This document shows positions 24,501 to 35,080 of a stretch of DNA of 64,000 nt, piece after piece. Under the pieces are notes generated by a model. That model did not search any database and was not told the DNA's origin. It saw only the letters and a list, made by a program, of their open reading frames with translations. Numbering within the stretch: position 1 is the stretch's first letter; each line of letters starts with the position of its first letter. Origin of the DNA: Centrapalus pauciflorus (taxonomy: Eukaryota; Streptophyta; Magnoliopsida; Asterales; Asteraceae); contig JAANYP010006692.1 in assembly GCA_020465985.1 (NCBI GenBank), positions 213,940 to 277,939 of the forward strand, read 5' to 3'. Made by a program: the position numbers and the translations under genes.

Positions 24501-25079
24501 CTTTTTAACTAAATCATTCATGGACCTGAAGTTCATGTGACACATCCTTCTATGCCAAAGAGCAGACTCATTTGATGATGCTTTGGATATTAAACAGCTT
24601 AAAGTATTTGATTTGGTTAAAAGAGTTGTGTCTAAGCAGTAAACATTGTCCTTTCTTGGTGTTCTGAGTAAAACAAGATTTTCAGGAATTTTGAAATCCT
24701 TTGAAAGAACAATGCACTCAGAATCTGTGAATAGAACAATGTTTTGTTTATCACAGATTTGAGAGACACTCAATAAATTATACTTAAGCTGTTCAACATA
24801 CAGAACATCATGGAATATCATGTTGCCTGCATTTACAGTACCTTTACCTGTAACTTTACCTCCTTTTGAGTTGCCTCCAAATGCAACAAAACCTCCATCA
24901 AATCCTTTGAAGTTTGACAAGCATTCAGAATTGCCTGTCATGTGCCTGGAGCATCCACTGTCCAGATGCCATCGTGTCTTATGTGAAGACCTGTGGTTGC
25001 CCTGCACAAATAACAGCTTAGTTAGTAGTGGAGTAAACCCAAACCAAATTGGTTTTGGGTTGGCCTTGTATATCAACAT
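21531..25079 (-). CDS. Pol polyprotein of element A, open frame
   Basis: A 1182-codon open frame with all copia enzymes in order. The protease motif DSG is encoded at 24954-24962. The integrase has a zinc site (WHRRMCHMN ... HCVACLKGK) and DDE core (HMDLFGPTS, IRSDNGTEF, NGVAERKNRT). A variable Ser/Ala/Gln-rich linker follows, then reverse transcriptase with YVDD at 22464-22475, then RNase H (SDSDYGGC, TEAEYVA) and the C-end ...SNIGMVNMD. The frame is +1 relative to gag and overlaps its last ~60 bases. The upstream edge is an open frame, not a proven start; pol is more likely joined to gag by frameshifting or by the putative intron at 25002-25674. The linker carries a 61-bp insert absent from B and C. 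Confidence 0.92.
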   Translation of the reverse strand: MLIYKANPKPIWFGFTPLLTKLLFVQGNHRSSHKTRWHLDSGCSRHMTGNSECLSNFKGFDGGFVAFGGNSKGGKVTGKGTVNAGNMIFHDVLYVEQLKYNLLSVSQICDKQNIVLFTDSECIVLSKDFKIPENLVLLRTPRKDNVYCLDTTLLTKSNTLSCLISKASSNESALWHRRMCHMNFRSMNDLVKKNLVRGLPQKEFICDDHCVACLKGKQHKTSHKAKEVNSISSVLQLLHMDLFGPTSVLSLNKRAYCLVIVDDFTRFTWVYFLRSKDETAELVKSFILKIENQSNSKVKVIRSDNGTEFKNQILNSFCESKGIARQYSAPRTPQLNGVAERKNRTLIEAARTMLADSNLPMTFWAEAVNTACYVLNRVQVVQSQGKTPYELFHNKSPLIAFFKPFGCPCTILHTKTHLGKFESKSEEGFFVGYSIQSKAYRVYNRVSKTIEESANVEFNENTANIKGTGPDWLFDLDSLTNSLSFAEFPAEADAYRVEAANTNSHAANTISHAGSTKFQTAADSTSWDDFTTLPLLSCDPPGVLSTQHEANTDTEVPFPSPDSTAQPEKETAPVSRLAVPTASQAVSLETQAVPETEPFTGSDGDDTNLGTSFQTEREPTLQVHKYHPLNQILGDPSTPVQTRKMVHNETAAAEQAVPEFSLAAFEHACFMSQLEPKKASDALKDASWIEAMQEELLQFKIQNVWTLVDLPKGKRAIGTRWVFRNKKDERGIVIKNKARLVAQGYTQEEGIDYDDVFAPVARIEAIRLFLAYASFKGFKVYQMDVKSAFLYGTIEEEVYVCQPPGFEDYKYPDRVYKLDKALYGLHQAPRAWYDTLSSYLLQNGFKRGTLDKTLFTKTIKTEILLVQIYVDDIIFGSTNDKLCKDFEALMHKKFQMSSMGELTFFLGLQVKQKPTGLFISQSKYVKDILEKFGYQDTKVASTPMDPHKQLHTDKDGIDVDIHLYRSLIGSLMYLTSSRPDIMFAVCVCARFQCSPKDSHLVAVKRIFRYLKGQPHLGLWYPKDSPFELTAYSDSDYGGCNIDRKSTTGGCQYLGARLVSWQCKKQTTVSTSSTEAEYVAAASCCSQVMWIQNQLRDYGMNFLSTPIYIDNSSTISIVQNPVKFPKTKHIEIRFHFIRDCNEKKLIQVTKIHTDDQLADLFTKPFDVGRFTFLISNIGMVNMD
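23303..23363 (-). repeat. 61-bp palindromic segment, recipient copy in pol linker
   Basis: Exact copy of 19527-19587. At the matching place elements B and C have only a short sequence ending in the motif CAAGCTGTT, so the segment appears inserted here in element A, at that motif. It keeps the pol frame open. Confidence 0.9.
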
Positions 25080-25674
25080 AACTAAAAACTGTTTTTGACT
25101 TCTTGTATTTAGTGAGATCTACTGATGGAGTCTTTGGAGAGTATTTAGTGAGTATATGAGGTATCCAATTATTTTGATCATCTTTTCTTTTGACAGTCTC
25201 AGATGATTCACTAGCAGCTCCAGTTTGATGCCCAGCAGCTTGAGCTGTGTTTGTAGTGCTAACAGTTTCAGTTTTTGCACTAACAGCATCAGATTTTGAC
25301 TTAACAGTCTGATCTTTTGCATTAGCAGTTTGAGCACCAGATTTGTCCTTGACACACCATATTTGTTTAAAACTTGATTTAGGCTTTGCCAAAACTTGTT
25401 TTTGATGTGTGGACTGTTTTTTATTAATTTTTGAAAATTTGTGATCAACTGTTCTCTTTGGAACTGCTGTGGAAGGTTTCACTTTTGAGTGTTTTGCCTG
25501 TTTAGGATTTGATTTTGTGTGATGTACAGCCTGTTTTGCAACAGCTGGTTTGTAAAAACAATCCTTGGCTAAATGATTCTTCCTTCCACAGTGAAAGCAT
25601 CTTTTGACAGTTTGAATTGGAACACCAGATTTTTCAGCCAATTTCTGGTTTTTGTTTCTCTGGTTTCCTCTTAC
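25002..25674 (-). other. Putative gag/pol intron in element A
   Basis: On the minus strand: donor CAG|GTAAGAGG (G of GT at 25674), branch-like TACTAAC just upstream of the acceptor, acceptor TTATTTGTGCAG|GG (AG at 25002-25003); 673 bases. Both junctions fall between complete codons, so removal would join gag to pol in frame and drop the second zinc knuckle and the gag stop. The same signals at the same phases are in B and C. Prediction from sequence only. Confidence 0.55.
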
Positions 25675-27116
25675 CTGTTGTTGTTTAGGAAACTTTTGAA
25701 CACCATGCTTTTGGCATGTGCAGATAGAAACAGATTTACCTCTTTTAGTTCCTTTTGATGAAGATGCAGTGTTACAGTTAGAAAGTACAGAAACTTGTGG
25801 AGTAGCAGTGCATTCACTCATCTTCTCTTTTCCTTTCGTACTGGGAACTTTGGCTTCTATGGGTGTACTCTTTGTGTCACAGTCGCTATGTTGACTCTCA
25901 TCTACTTTTGGTTCAGGACTGCTATCAAGGATAGGATCTACTTTAGTCATAGACTTATCTAGTGGTTCTTTGACAAGTCTATCAGCTACTTCACTCATTG
26001 GATAAATGTACTTGTTGTTATATGGAGGTGGAGTAGCTTTGTATCCTATTCCTTCTTTGGGATTGACCTGTGATTTGACTCTATCTTTGAATTGAACTTC
26101 CATTAGGTGTTCTAGCTTCTGATTTGCTAACTTGAAATTACCTAGATCTATGTTAACAGATTCTAGTTTCTTATTAGCCTCTAACACCTTCTGTTCAGAT
26201 TCTTCTACCTTTTTATTCAGAGATTCTATTTTCTTATTAAGTTCCTTTTTCTCCCACTCATGATAGTTTCTATCATACCCCATTTGAATCTCATTATCCT
26301 TATAATCATTGATCTGTTTTTCCAGATCTTCTATGGCCTGCATATATTCATACCTCCTCTCTTCCATCTTAGCCAGAGTTTTGCACATGCTCTCATTATG
26401 ATCTCTGTACTTTTTAACCATATTTTTGCATGATTGAGAGCAGAGTTTAGAATTTACCTCAGATGGTAGTTCAGTGGAGGAGACAGTTGATGTTTCTGCC
26501 ATGAGTGCTTGATTTTGGAATTCTTCCTCTGTCTGATCACTCCAGTCAAACACATTGTCTTCTTGAGAGACAAGTGTTGTTGATGAGGAAGTTTGGATTG
26601 GCTGTGAAGTCCTTGATGGCTGTTGACCTTGAGATCTACATTCTCTGGCAAAGTGACCAAGCTTATGACATTTGTAGCATTCCACTTTTGATTTATCAAA
26701 AGATGGTTTGCCATCTGTTTTGGCTTGAAAGTTGGTCCTTCCAGTTCTTTTCAGAAATCTCTTGGCTCTCATGGTTAGCATTGCATGTTGCCACTTTAAA
26801 TCCATCTCTTCAAGATCATCAGGATGAATTTGCTCCAAGTCTTCAACATTTAGAGCAAATAATCCATCATTGGCAACAAATGCTTCATAATGTGTTTCAG
26901 CAGAACTTCCATCACCACCTGAAAAAGAATCACAGTTGTTAGATTTTTCAGAGGACAAAAGAGCAGTGTTATGATTATAAGAAAAGGATTTCTTTTTAGC
27001 ATCTATTTCAGTCTCAAACACTCTTAGACTGTTGTACAGATCATCCAATTCTATTTCATCAAGTGTGTCTTTTGTTCTCCACTGAGCAGCGTAGACTGTC
27101 CATTCTTCTCCAAGAG
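25018..27116 (-). pseudogene. gag of element A, N-terminal ~175 codons deleted
   Basis: Homology to B and C gag begins near 27116 at SLGEEWTVYAAQW; codons upstream of it in the open frame are LTR sequence. It contains the first zinc knuckle (CYKCHKLGHFARECRS, near 26640-26690), a long coiled-coil-like Glu/Lys-rich section (about 26090-26420), and a second knuckle (CFHCGRKNHLAKDC, near 25560-25610). It ends at 25018 with ...VYSTTN, overlapping pol. The start codon, capsid N-part, leader and primer site were removed by the deletion ending at 27117. Confidence 0.85.
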
Positions 27117-27168
27117 ATAATCTTACTTTGAATTTATCAGAGTATAAATCAATAATCTTACTTTGAAT
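27117..27168 (-). other. Deletion scar with templated filler in element A
   Basis: At the junction between truncated gag and truncated 5' LTR, ATAATCTTACTTTGAAT (27117-27133) repeats exactly the LTR sequence at 27152-27168. In the intact LTR copy (17620-17640) the bases before TTTGAATTTATC are different. So part of the junction was copied from nearby LTR sequence, a hallmark of polymerase-theta-type end joining. Confidence 0.6.
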
Positions 27169-27773
27169 CAAAGTTAATTAAGAAGTTTGCGGAATAACAC
27201 TTAATTATTTTAACAAAAACTTTCAGAAACAATAAAGCATAAATATAAGAAGTAATCAAGACTGTTTGTATTGTTGAATTGAATGATTACAATCACCTCT
27301 AATCTGTTATGATTAGACGAAGAACACAGATTGTTCTTAGGGTTTTACAACCTTAGAGGCTTAAGAAAACTTTGACAATAAAGCAATTACAGACTCAATA
27401 ATGCAGAAAACTTCTATGTGCGTATGTGTATGCGTCTGTTTTCTATACAACATTCTGTCTATTTATATTGCTCTATGGACATATTTCCTTGAAGGACTAG
27501 GACTTCTTTGATAGTAGATATGCTGGAATCTTCTTGTAGATATCTTCCCTGAAACTCAGCACTTTCTGTTTGAGAAACTGTTGAGCAGCTTGAGTCGTTG
27601 GACAGCTTGAACACAGCAGCTTGAGCAGTTTTACTCTAGCAGCTTGAACTTTAACACTGGCAGCTCGAGTTTCTTCAACTAACAGCATGAACTTTGTATT
27701 TAAACAGAGAATCTACTAACAGCTTGAGAAGTCTAACTAACAGCTTGAACCTTACTTAAACTATTTCCCAACA
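27127..27773 (-). mobile_element. 5' LTR of element A, 3' end missing
   Basis: Matches the 3' LTR from about 17628 to 18275 almost base for base (one clear difference near 27555). On the minus strand it starts TGTTGGGAAATAG at 27773. The last ~37 LTR bases and the following primer site are deleted. Confidence 0.88.
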
Positions 27774-28663
27774 ATGAGATAATGTAAAGTTTAGTAGTTA
27801 GTTTTGAATTTGAAACATTGTAACAATGATTTGAAATTGTAATGGATTTGGTGATTAAATAATGGAGATTTATTTATTTGAAAGTGCTGCCATCTTCTAT
27901 TAATTTATCGTTGTGTTTCCTTTTGCATGTTTAGAACCAACTCCCAGAGTAATTAATTTTATTCTAATACCTCAGTCGTTCGTACTACCGGGAGTTAGTA
28001 TTGAATAAAGACTGTCATGGAATGTTAGTAGACTGTCAAGAGTTTGACATAGCATAGAGATTGCTGCAACATTCTTGGGTACTTAATGGAGATTTAAGTA
28101 TAGGGCACTCGCACTTGGAAAGATACTTCATGGATCAAATCATAATTATTTCCAAGATGATAATATCCTCTATTCTTCAGACGGAGATACATTGAAGTTG
28201 CGGTTTTCTAGTCCGTCATACCTTAGTGCATTCAAACGCTGTGCGTAACTGCCAGTTATAACGGATGTATCTAGTTACGATGTTATTAGTTAGCTAGCGT
28301 TGTGTATGCGAAGTTTATTCGTTCCTTTTGCCTATATGGAAAAGCGATATCTATGGGCCCTCTGATGATTATACGTTGACTCTAGAGTGTCGGGCCCGAC
28401 CGAGACAAAATTGAAGTGTTCAATTAATAAGTCTCATATAGTCATATTAATCAGAAATCATAAACATAATTTCGAAACCAAAGATTGATTATAATCCATG
28501 TCTTAGTTTCATACGATATCAGAGAACGAAGGAATAGTTGATCCCTTATCTAAAGGATTAACTCTGATATGATTCAGAGTTCGGCAGCTGTATCGAGTAG
28601 CTAGGAAGGCTGGTAATAGAATGTGTTTAGACAAATACTTGCCAACTTGTCCAAGTGGGAGAC
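27774..28663 (+). other. 3' part of copia element F resumed after element A
   Basis: Begins with the second target copy ATGAG, then continues with the end of the F pol frame and about 850 bases of 3' untranslated sequence up to the tract AAGTGGGAGAC and the 3' LTR at 28664. No ORF is supported; the minus-strand ORF at 28509-28736 is judged spurious. Confidence 0.75.
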
Positions 28664-29433
28664 TGTTGGAATTAGTGTCCAAGTCACAATTATTTGTAAA
28701 CATATTGTTATCAGGCTGGATCCTTTTTGGGTGCATGCAATGAATTGTAAAGAGAAGATGATTAACTTAAATATGTAATGTTAATTAGTTTGTTAATTTA
28801 TTATGTTTAATAAATTAATTAGAAACTAAATAAATGTTTATATTTGATTAATGGGTTATTTTGTTAATTTATTAATAGTTAATAAATTAACCGGAAGCTA
28901 ATAGAACTAATTGAGGAAGTACAGGGGCTAAACTGCAATTAGTTGATAGTCAACAGGGCACCCCCTAAACCCTAATAGGGGGGCCGGCCACCAATCCATC
29001 CCACGTGGATTTGGGATCAAAATTTGTAGGTTTCTAAAACCTATAAATAGGCAGCCCCTGCCTGCTTCATTCCTCGCTCATTCAATTCTAAGTTCTCTAA
29101 CGATCACAAGGGATACCAGTTTTTGGGACTCTGAGATCTGAGCTTAGAAAAGTTATAATTATCTTTTCTTTTGTTCATTGGGTGTGAACAACTTGAGGCG
29201 ATCTTGCTTTACACACTTGTTTCTCGCTTCAGAGGCTGTTCGTGAAATCGTTCTTCGTGGAGAAAATTGCGAATTTTCTCAAGGTTAGTTTTTCTTATTC
29301 ATCTCTTTATTTTAATAATTAGTTGCTTAGCTTGTTTGGTTAGATCCTTAAGGTTTTATTTTCTTGCATAGTTAGGTTATTTAATTTTCCGTAAAGTTTT
29401 AAATTAACCTAGCAAGGGTATAGGAAACCAACA
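28664..29433 (+). mobile_element. 3' LTR of copia element F
   Basis: 770 bases from TGTTGGAATTAGTG to ACCAACA, preceded by a purine-rich AAGTGGGAGAC and followed by the target duplication GTTTT (29434-29438). About 97 per cent identical to 11191-11961 by eye. Confidence 0.92.
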
Positions 29434-30903
29434 GTTTTGTACTTGAATTTCTTGAATTTTTGACATTTTTTTTTTGCGAAAAAGTCTGGATCTGAATTTC
29501 TCATTTGGTTTTTGATTCATAGAGTGTTAGATCTTGAATTGATCATCAAGTGTCATGTTTTTAGAGGCGATTTCAGTAGTATAATGCTCGAATTCTATAT
29601 CCATACATACAAAGTTTAATTGGAGATTTTCTTATTTTTTGAAAAAAGTTAGTGTTCTTGAGGTTTTTGGGAGATTATTTGCTTTTTGATTGAGAATTTG
29701 CCAAATTGTGTTCACTAAAGTTGTTTCTAGTATGAAACCGAGTGTATGTTGTGATTTTTAGGTCAATTTGTGCAAATTTTGAAAAATTTGGTGATTTGGA
29801 CTAAAAAACCTGAAAAACAATTGAATTTCGAAGTCTATTGAAAAAGCCTTGTTATTCGAAATTGGTACTTCTATGTTCAAAATTCGTCATTAGTAATTCG
29901 AAACTGAGTCTTTGATATTTGAGATTCAGTTTAGTTTATTCGAATTTCAATATGAGTTCATTCGAATTTCATTAAGTGTTCTTACAATCTAAGTTTATCG
30001 AATTTCTTTGAGTGTCCTTCGAGTTATAAACAAAGTCACTTGAGTTTCAAACAGAGTCATTCGAATTTTGTTAAGAGACAGTCGAGTTTCATCTTGAGCA
30101 GTTCGAAACTATTTCTCTAAGTAATCGAAATTCACTCTGCAGTGTTCAAATTTTATCCTAAAGTGTTTGAGATTGATTGTTAATCATTCGAAATTCACCT
30201 TGTGTCATAAGAGATTTACTTTGTTACATTCAAGATTCATCCTTAACCATTCAAAATTCATTCCTCATTATTTTAGATACACTCCGTGTCATTCGAGATT
30301 CATCCTAAACCATTCGAGATTCATCCTTAACTATTAGAGATTCATTCCTTATTATTCGAGATTTATTCTGAATCATTCGAGATTCACTCTGAGGCTTTCG
30401 AGATTTGCATATAAATGATCAAAATTCTGATAACTTCACTCAGTTTACCATACGAGATCTTGGAAAATCAAAGTTAAGAATTCTTGCAAGAAGATCAAGA
30501 CAAAAATGTTAAAAATTTTTGTGCAATTTTCAAAAGTGCATAAGTGGTAGCACTTTTAGTGACACTTTTGTTCATATTTTTTTATTTTCATAATTTTATT
30601 TGTGATTTTTCTTCCATTCTTGAATTAGTTGTACCTAAGTTGACTTACTTTCAATAAGTTTGACCTATTATGATAAAGTTTGACTCTTGTTGGCTTTGAC
30701 CAAGTTTGACTTTGACTTTTTAGGTTTGACTTCATTTTTTTAAGGTCAATTCTAATTTTTTGAGCTTTATTTTCTTCATTTCAAAGTCTATTCATTCAAG
30801 ATTTATCTTTCTCACTTTGCAAGTATCAAGATCCAAGGTCACTTATTGATGTTTTATGAGTTTATTATTTGATTTCCATTCAATTTTCACAAATCTAATC
30901 AAA
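29434..30903 (+). other. Leader of old element D
   Basis: AT-rich sequence without ORFs that starts right after element F and ends before the gag-like relic. Its middle is the 21-bp array described separately. The first bases (gtacttg...cttgaatt) loosely resemble the end of the D 3' LTR (54530-54560), suggesting that the 5' LTR tail lies here. Confidence 0.45.
29840..30420 (+). repeat. 21-bp TTCGAG tandem repeat array (array 2)
   Basis: From about 29998 to 30405 the DNA is a tandem series of 21-base units with consensus near CATTCGAGATTCATCCTTAAC; at least 15 consecutive units keep the 21-base spacing with few slips. A looser part starts near 29840. The core TTCGA(G/A) and the period match array 1 at 3475-4022, although the rest of each unit differs. 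21 bases equals two helical turns. Function unknown. Confidence 0.8.
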
Positions 30904-31894
30904 TGGAATCTGACACTGACTTTTGTGACAAAAAGTTATGAACTCTGAGAATCATGTTCTTAAAGTGAGAATATCTGAATTATCAAACAAACTTGAAGAT
31001 TCTAAATAAGAAAATTTTCAGAATGCAACTCAACTAAAATATATTTTGCCTGAACGATTTGATTTGTACAAGAAAGTTAAAGATCTTAAAGAAACAATTT
31101 CAAAAACAAATCATTCTAAACAAAATTATGTTTCAAACAACTCTAAAGAATTTCTTGCGACTAAAGAGTTAGTGGAGAAGGAAAGAAATGAGTTCTTACT
31201 TAAAAAACAAGATTTCAAAGCGAAATCTAAATTGTTTGAAGATGAGAGAAAGGTGAACAATCTTTTGAAACTGATTATCAATCGTTTAGTGATGACAGAA
31301 ATTCATATTTGGTAATTATTAAAGGATTAGAAGATTAAATCTTTCATCTTTCTAAACAATTTAGTGTTTCTTCTTTTTCAAATGATCCAGAGGTTAAGGA
31401 TTCTGAAGTTTGTTTAGAACATAAAGTTGATCATTCTGATTTATCTTTCAAAAGTGAAAAGAATTTACTTAAAAGTCCTGAGTTTAATTCGTCTTCAAAT
31501 CTTAAACTTAAATATCTTTTAAAGATATACAAAGGCAAAGATAAAGTAATTGAAAAACTTCCGGTCAAGATTTACCTTGGTCAATCTTCTCAGAAGAATT
31601 CTTCCAAGAAAATAACAAGTCTTATAAAAAACAGGCTAGTACCGGACAAATTTTTAGAAAAAAAGTTTGCATATTTTGTTCATTCTGATTTAAGTTTCTT
31701 TCATAAATTAGATATTCAGTTTTCACATACTAAAGAAATTTGCTTTCTAAATATGAGTCAGAAGTTAAGGAAAGTATTTGCAAATTGGTACCTAAACCTA
31801 AGTTGCAGTGGGTAGCAAAACCTGTGTATCGACGGGTACCCAAGAGCACTAACAAGCTTGTATCCAAAGTTGTTTGGATACCAAAGACATCTTA
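30904..31894 (+). pseudogene. gag-like relic of element D
   Basis: The longest open piece (31046-31315) is Lys/Glu-rich and coiled-coil-like (KELVEKERNEFLLKKQDF). Further pieces in shifting frames end with 'VPKSTNKLVSKVVWIPK' near 31830-31890, a phrase type I associate with C-terminal gag regions of Asteraceae copia elements. There are many stops and no zinc knuckle was found. Sequence from 31895 to 32290 repeats phrases like 'aaatggcttcc...acttcagactg' and ends in an AGGGGGAG tract (32280-32287). Pol is absent, so a large deletion is likely. Confidence 0.45.
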
Positions 31895-32369
31895 ATTTTG
31901 CAGGAAATGGTTTCTGTACACATCAGTGCAGCACCCGTTCTTAACTCAAATGGTTTCTAGTTAATTCAGACCAGGACTCGGTCTTCATTGATATGGCTTC
32001 CACTCACAACAGAGTAGAACTCGTACCTCATTGGAAATGGTTTCCAGCTCATTTCAGATTGAAAACTCATGCTAAGTAAAATGGCTTTCATTTACTTCAG
32101 ACTGAAACTCGAGCTTCCACAACAAAGGCTTCTAATCACTTCATATTAGAACCTGATCCTGAAAGATGAACCTTTCTGAAATTCCTGCCCTGAATTCCAC
32201 TTCGATGATGTATAGATAAGTCGGAGTTTTATTTTCATAACTTTTGCTCCTAATTTGTTTTATGTTTGCGCTTATTTCCAGGGGGAGTTTCAGACGCATT
32301 CTGACAATGAATTTTTTTTTTTTTTTACAAAACCGAGTGTAATTTTCACTGAAATATTTTGTGCACACA

Positions 32370-33827
32370 GGATAAGAAAATATCAGTCGAAAATTTATAA
32401 ACTCTAATCAGACCAAATCGACCAGTAAACTCTCAGGCAAGTTTACCCGATCATATAGCAATAAACTGGTAAGACCAAGATCGTCTCCATAGGGAACGGA
32501 AAACGCAATTTATACTAATTAGAGTTACTCTAACAAAAATAAAATGGACAAAATGCAAAAGAGTATAATGGGGTTTTTTAGATTTTTGCATACCGTTAAC
32601 ACGACAAAGTAAAAAAATTACTAAAACTAAAATAACAATGAATAATAAATAACGAAAATTTTGAATGACTACGAAATAACTAACTATGAAAATATAATCA
32701 AATAACTAAAAGGTATTCATCATTGAATCACCCCCCTAGATTTGGTTCGTTCTAAAAGTGCAATTAATTGATAGAGTTTCTAAGGATTTTCGAGCTAAGA
32801 TAGACCATCAACCCTATTAATCCGATTGTGACCTAATCTATTCAAAACACACTTACTCTCGTTATTGGTGAATTGAACTCAAACATTTATCTGAGTTATT
32901 AGAGAAGCAGTTTCAACTATCATAATTTCAGAATAATTGTATATGCTAAATGCATGCAACCGTCATAATTTCAGAACGGGCAAACAATAAGATAACACTA
33001 ATTATACGCGCAAGTCATAATTTCAGAACATGACACAGTGTAATAGCAAACTACACAATAATTATTAAGATAAATAATTCAAGGTTCACAACAGACATAA
33101 ACAAAACTCAATCAATAATAAAACTAAACCTAAATCTAGGGTTCGTTCATCAATGACAAATACAATAAACTTAGCCCATAATTAAATTGATAATTAACAA
33201 TATTAAATAACAAAAACAACTAAACATAATTACTTTACAAAAAAATAGAAAAATCCAAAGCAAGGTTTCTTATTGTTTCTTGCTGCGCAAGAACCCCCAA
33301 AGAAAAGGAAAAAAAATAATAAAATAACGAAATATTGTTGATGTTGTTACATGTTCGCACCACCACCTAAAAAGAGAGAAAAGCAAAAAGAAAATCAAAG
33401 TAAGAATATTGTTTGTTGTTGATTCCTATGTGCAGCCAAACCAACATCAAAAAGAAAGAAATGTATTAAACTCCATTTTTTATGTTTTTTTTTCTTCGCC
33501 CCCTTTCTCTCGTGCGGCTCCCCCTTTTTAAATTAAAAAAATTCATCTAAAACCCTAAGTGTCTAAAAATATAAAATGGACTTTGGCCCGTTAGTTATTG
33601 GACTTGTAGAAGCTCCAATCTTGAACTTTCTTTGGACTTGATTGTGTGCTCTCATATTTTTAACTTTAAGCCCAAACAATCCTCTTATTTTTATTGTCTC
33701 GTACCCAGTTAAACCAGCAAACAATAAATAAAGTATAAATAAACTTTTAGCACCAAAAATTGTACGTTTAAGCGAATAAAAAGATCGATATTGTTGAATG
33801 ATTATATGAATAAATAAGACAATATCA
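32370..33827 (-). mobile_element. 3' LTR of the Athila-like element
   Basis: 1458 bases, sharing long stretches with 40601-41788. On the minus strand the preceding internal sequence is '...aagtttaagtgtgggaag', the usual polypurine-like tract before an Athila-type LTR. It holds three copies of TCATAATTTCAGAA within about 110 bases (32915-33030). Confidence 0.85.
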
Positions 33828-35080
33828 AAACTTCCCACACTTAAACTTTGCTTGTCCTCAAGCAAATCATCTCAAAAAAAAAAACATTAAACAAGCTTAC
33901 ACAATTCAGACGTTTACGAAGCTCAAACAGTTAAAAGGGGCGCCTGCAAAAATAACTCAACTTCAACAAACACAGGATAACTTAGATTCATGCACATGCT
34001 TGTGTACCGATCCGCTCTAACTTTTCACTGCCTCCAACAGAATTCAAAAATCACTTGACTAAACTCATGTGACCTACAAATTACTCATCCCTACATGCTT
34101 TTTTGAACTTTTCCCTTCAAACTTTTCTGACTCAAGGCTTATTGATGATTTCTTAGTTTTTTTTTGGATTCAAGAAACCTATGACTTTCGATGGATCCCA
34201 TGTAATGAACTTTCTACTTGAGCGATCCCAAACCAGATGGTTTTAGGTGATTAGGTGTAGAACACCCTTTGAAGTCTACTTGTTTGAGAACCAAAGGCCA
34301 CATTTAGTTACTTAATCACTTTTTTTTAGAAAATCAATCTCAACCTCTTTTTTCAGAATTCTGCTGTTTTGTAATTTAAAATGGTGTCTCAGGATACCAA
34401 CACGCTGACAATAATTCCAGGGATTAGCAAAGCATGCAAACTTTTTGCAATTTCTAGGCTATTCGAGCTTATAGTGATCAAGAAAATAGTTTAAAAAGTC
34501 AGCAAAAAGCCACAAACCCTGTAACATGAAAACTAAGCTAACTCATGATGTTAGAGACAAACGCTTTTCACGGACAAACTCTCACTTATTTAACCATCAC
34601 TATGCAAATGAAGTGTATGAAACTTCTAAAAATAAAAGAAATTAAAGTGGATAGAGATGATACACTAATAGACAAACAATGGTTAAAGTATTTAACCCCC
34701 TTCCCACACTTAAAAATGTGCATTGTCCCCAATGCAATCACAGATAGAGCACAAATATATGGAAAGAAAAGGGAGAGTAAAGGAACAATACTCCCTTTGG
34801 GTTAGCAGCAATAACATGAGACAATGGCGATAGATGTCAAATCACAGCAGCAGGCATCAATAACTGAAATAGCACACACGACAAAGAAGAGCATAAAACC
34901 TATAAAAGCAGAAACAACACACATTAAACTAAACACACGAATAAACTAAAAAATAGGTAAGATAATGCAAGACAACAATAAACTAAAATAAAACTAAAGA
35001 AACAGAGATTCGGACTGCCTCCTGAGAGCGCCTTGTTTATTTTCGAGTCCTGAGCTCGACTCGTCCCTAAAATTAATTAT
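33828..35080 (-). other. 3' internal region of the Athila-like element, no gene recognised
   Basis: About 1.25 kb between the LTR and the end of integrase. Full-length Athila elements can carry an env-like ORF here; I see no recognisable one. A second 'aagtgtgggaaggggg' tract (minus strand, about 34695-34715) duplicates the polypurine-like motif found at the LTR edge. Confidence 0.55.

Larger units (their letters stand above)
17590..27773 (-). mobile_element. Sirevirus-like element A nested in copia F
   Basis: A minus-strand element: 3' LTR at left (17590-18275), third ORF, pol, truncated gag, and 5' LTR at right (27127-27773). It lies between ACGAG (17585-17589) and ATGAG (27774-27778), a 5-bp duplication with one C/T difference. 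The two LTRs show about one difference over some 645 shared bases by eye, so it is the youngest-looking insertion here. It lacks the last ~37 bases of the 5' LTR, the primer site, the leader and about 175 codons of gag, so it could not replicate by itself. Pol is a full open frame. Confidence 0.92.

Noticed and set aside
29998..30405. CRISPR-like array
   Set aside because: The 21-base units are contiguous tandem repeats without spacers, in plant retrotransposon DNA.
33563..33865. Minus-strand 100-codon ORF (partner at 41526-41714)
   Set aside because: Both copies lie within the Athila-like LTRs and are non-coding LTR sequence that happens to stay open.
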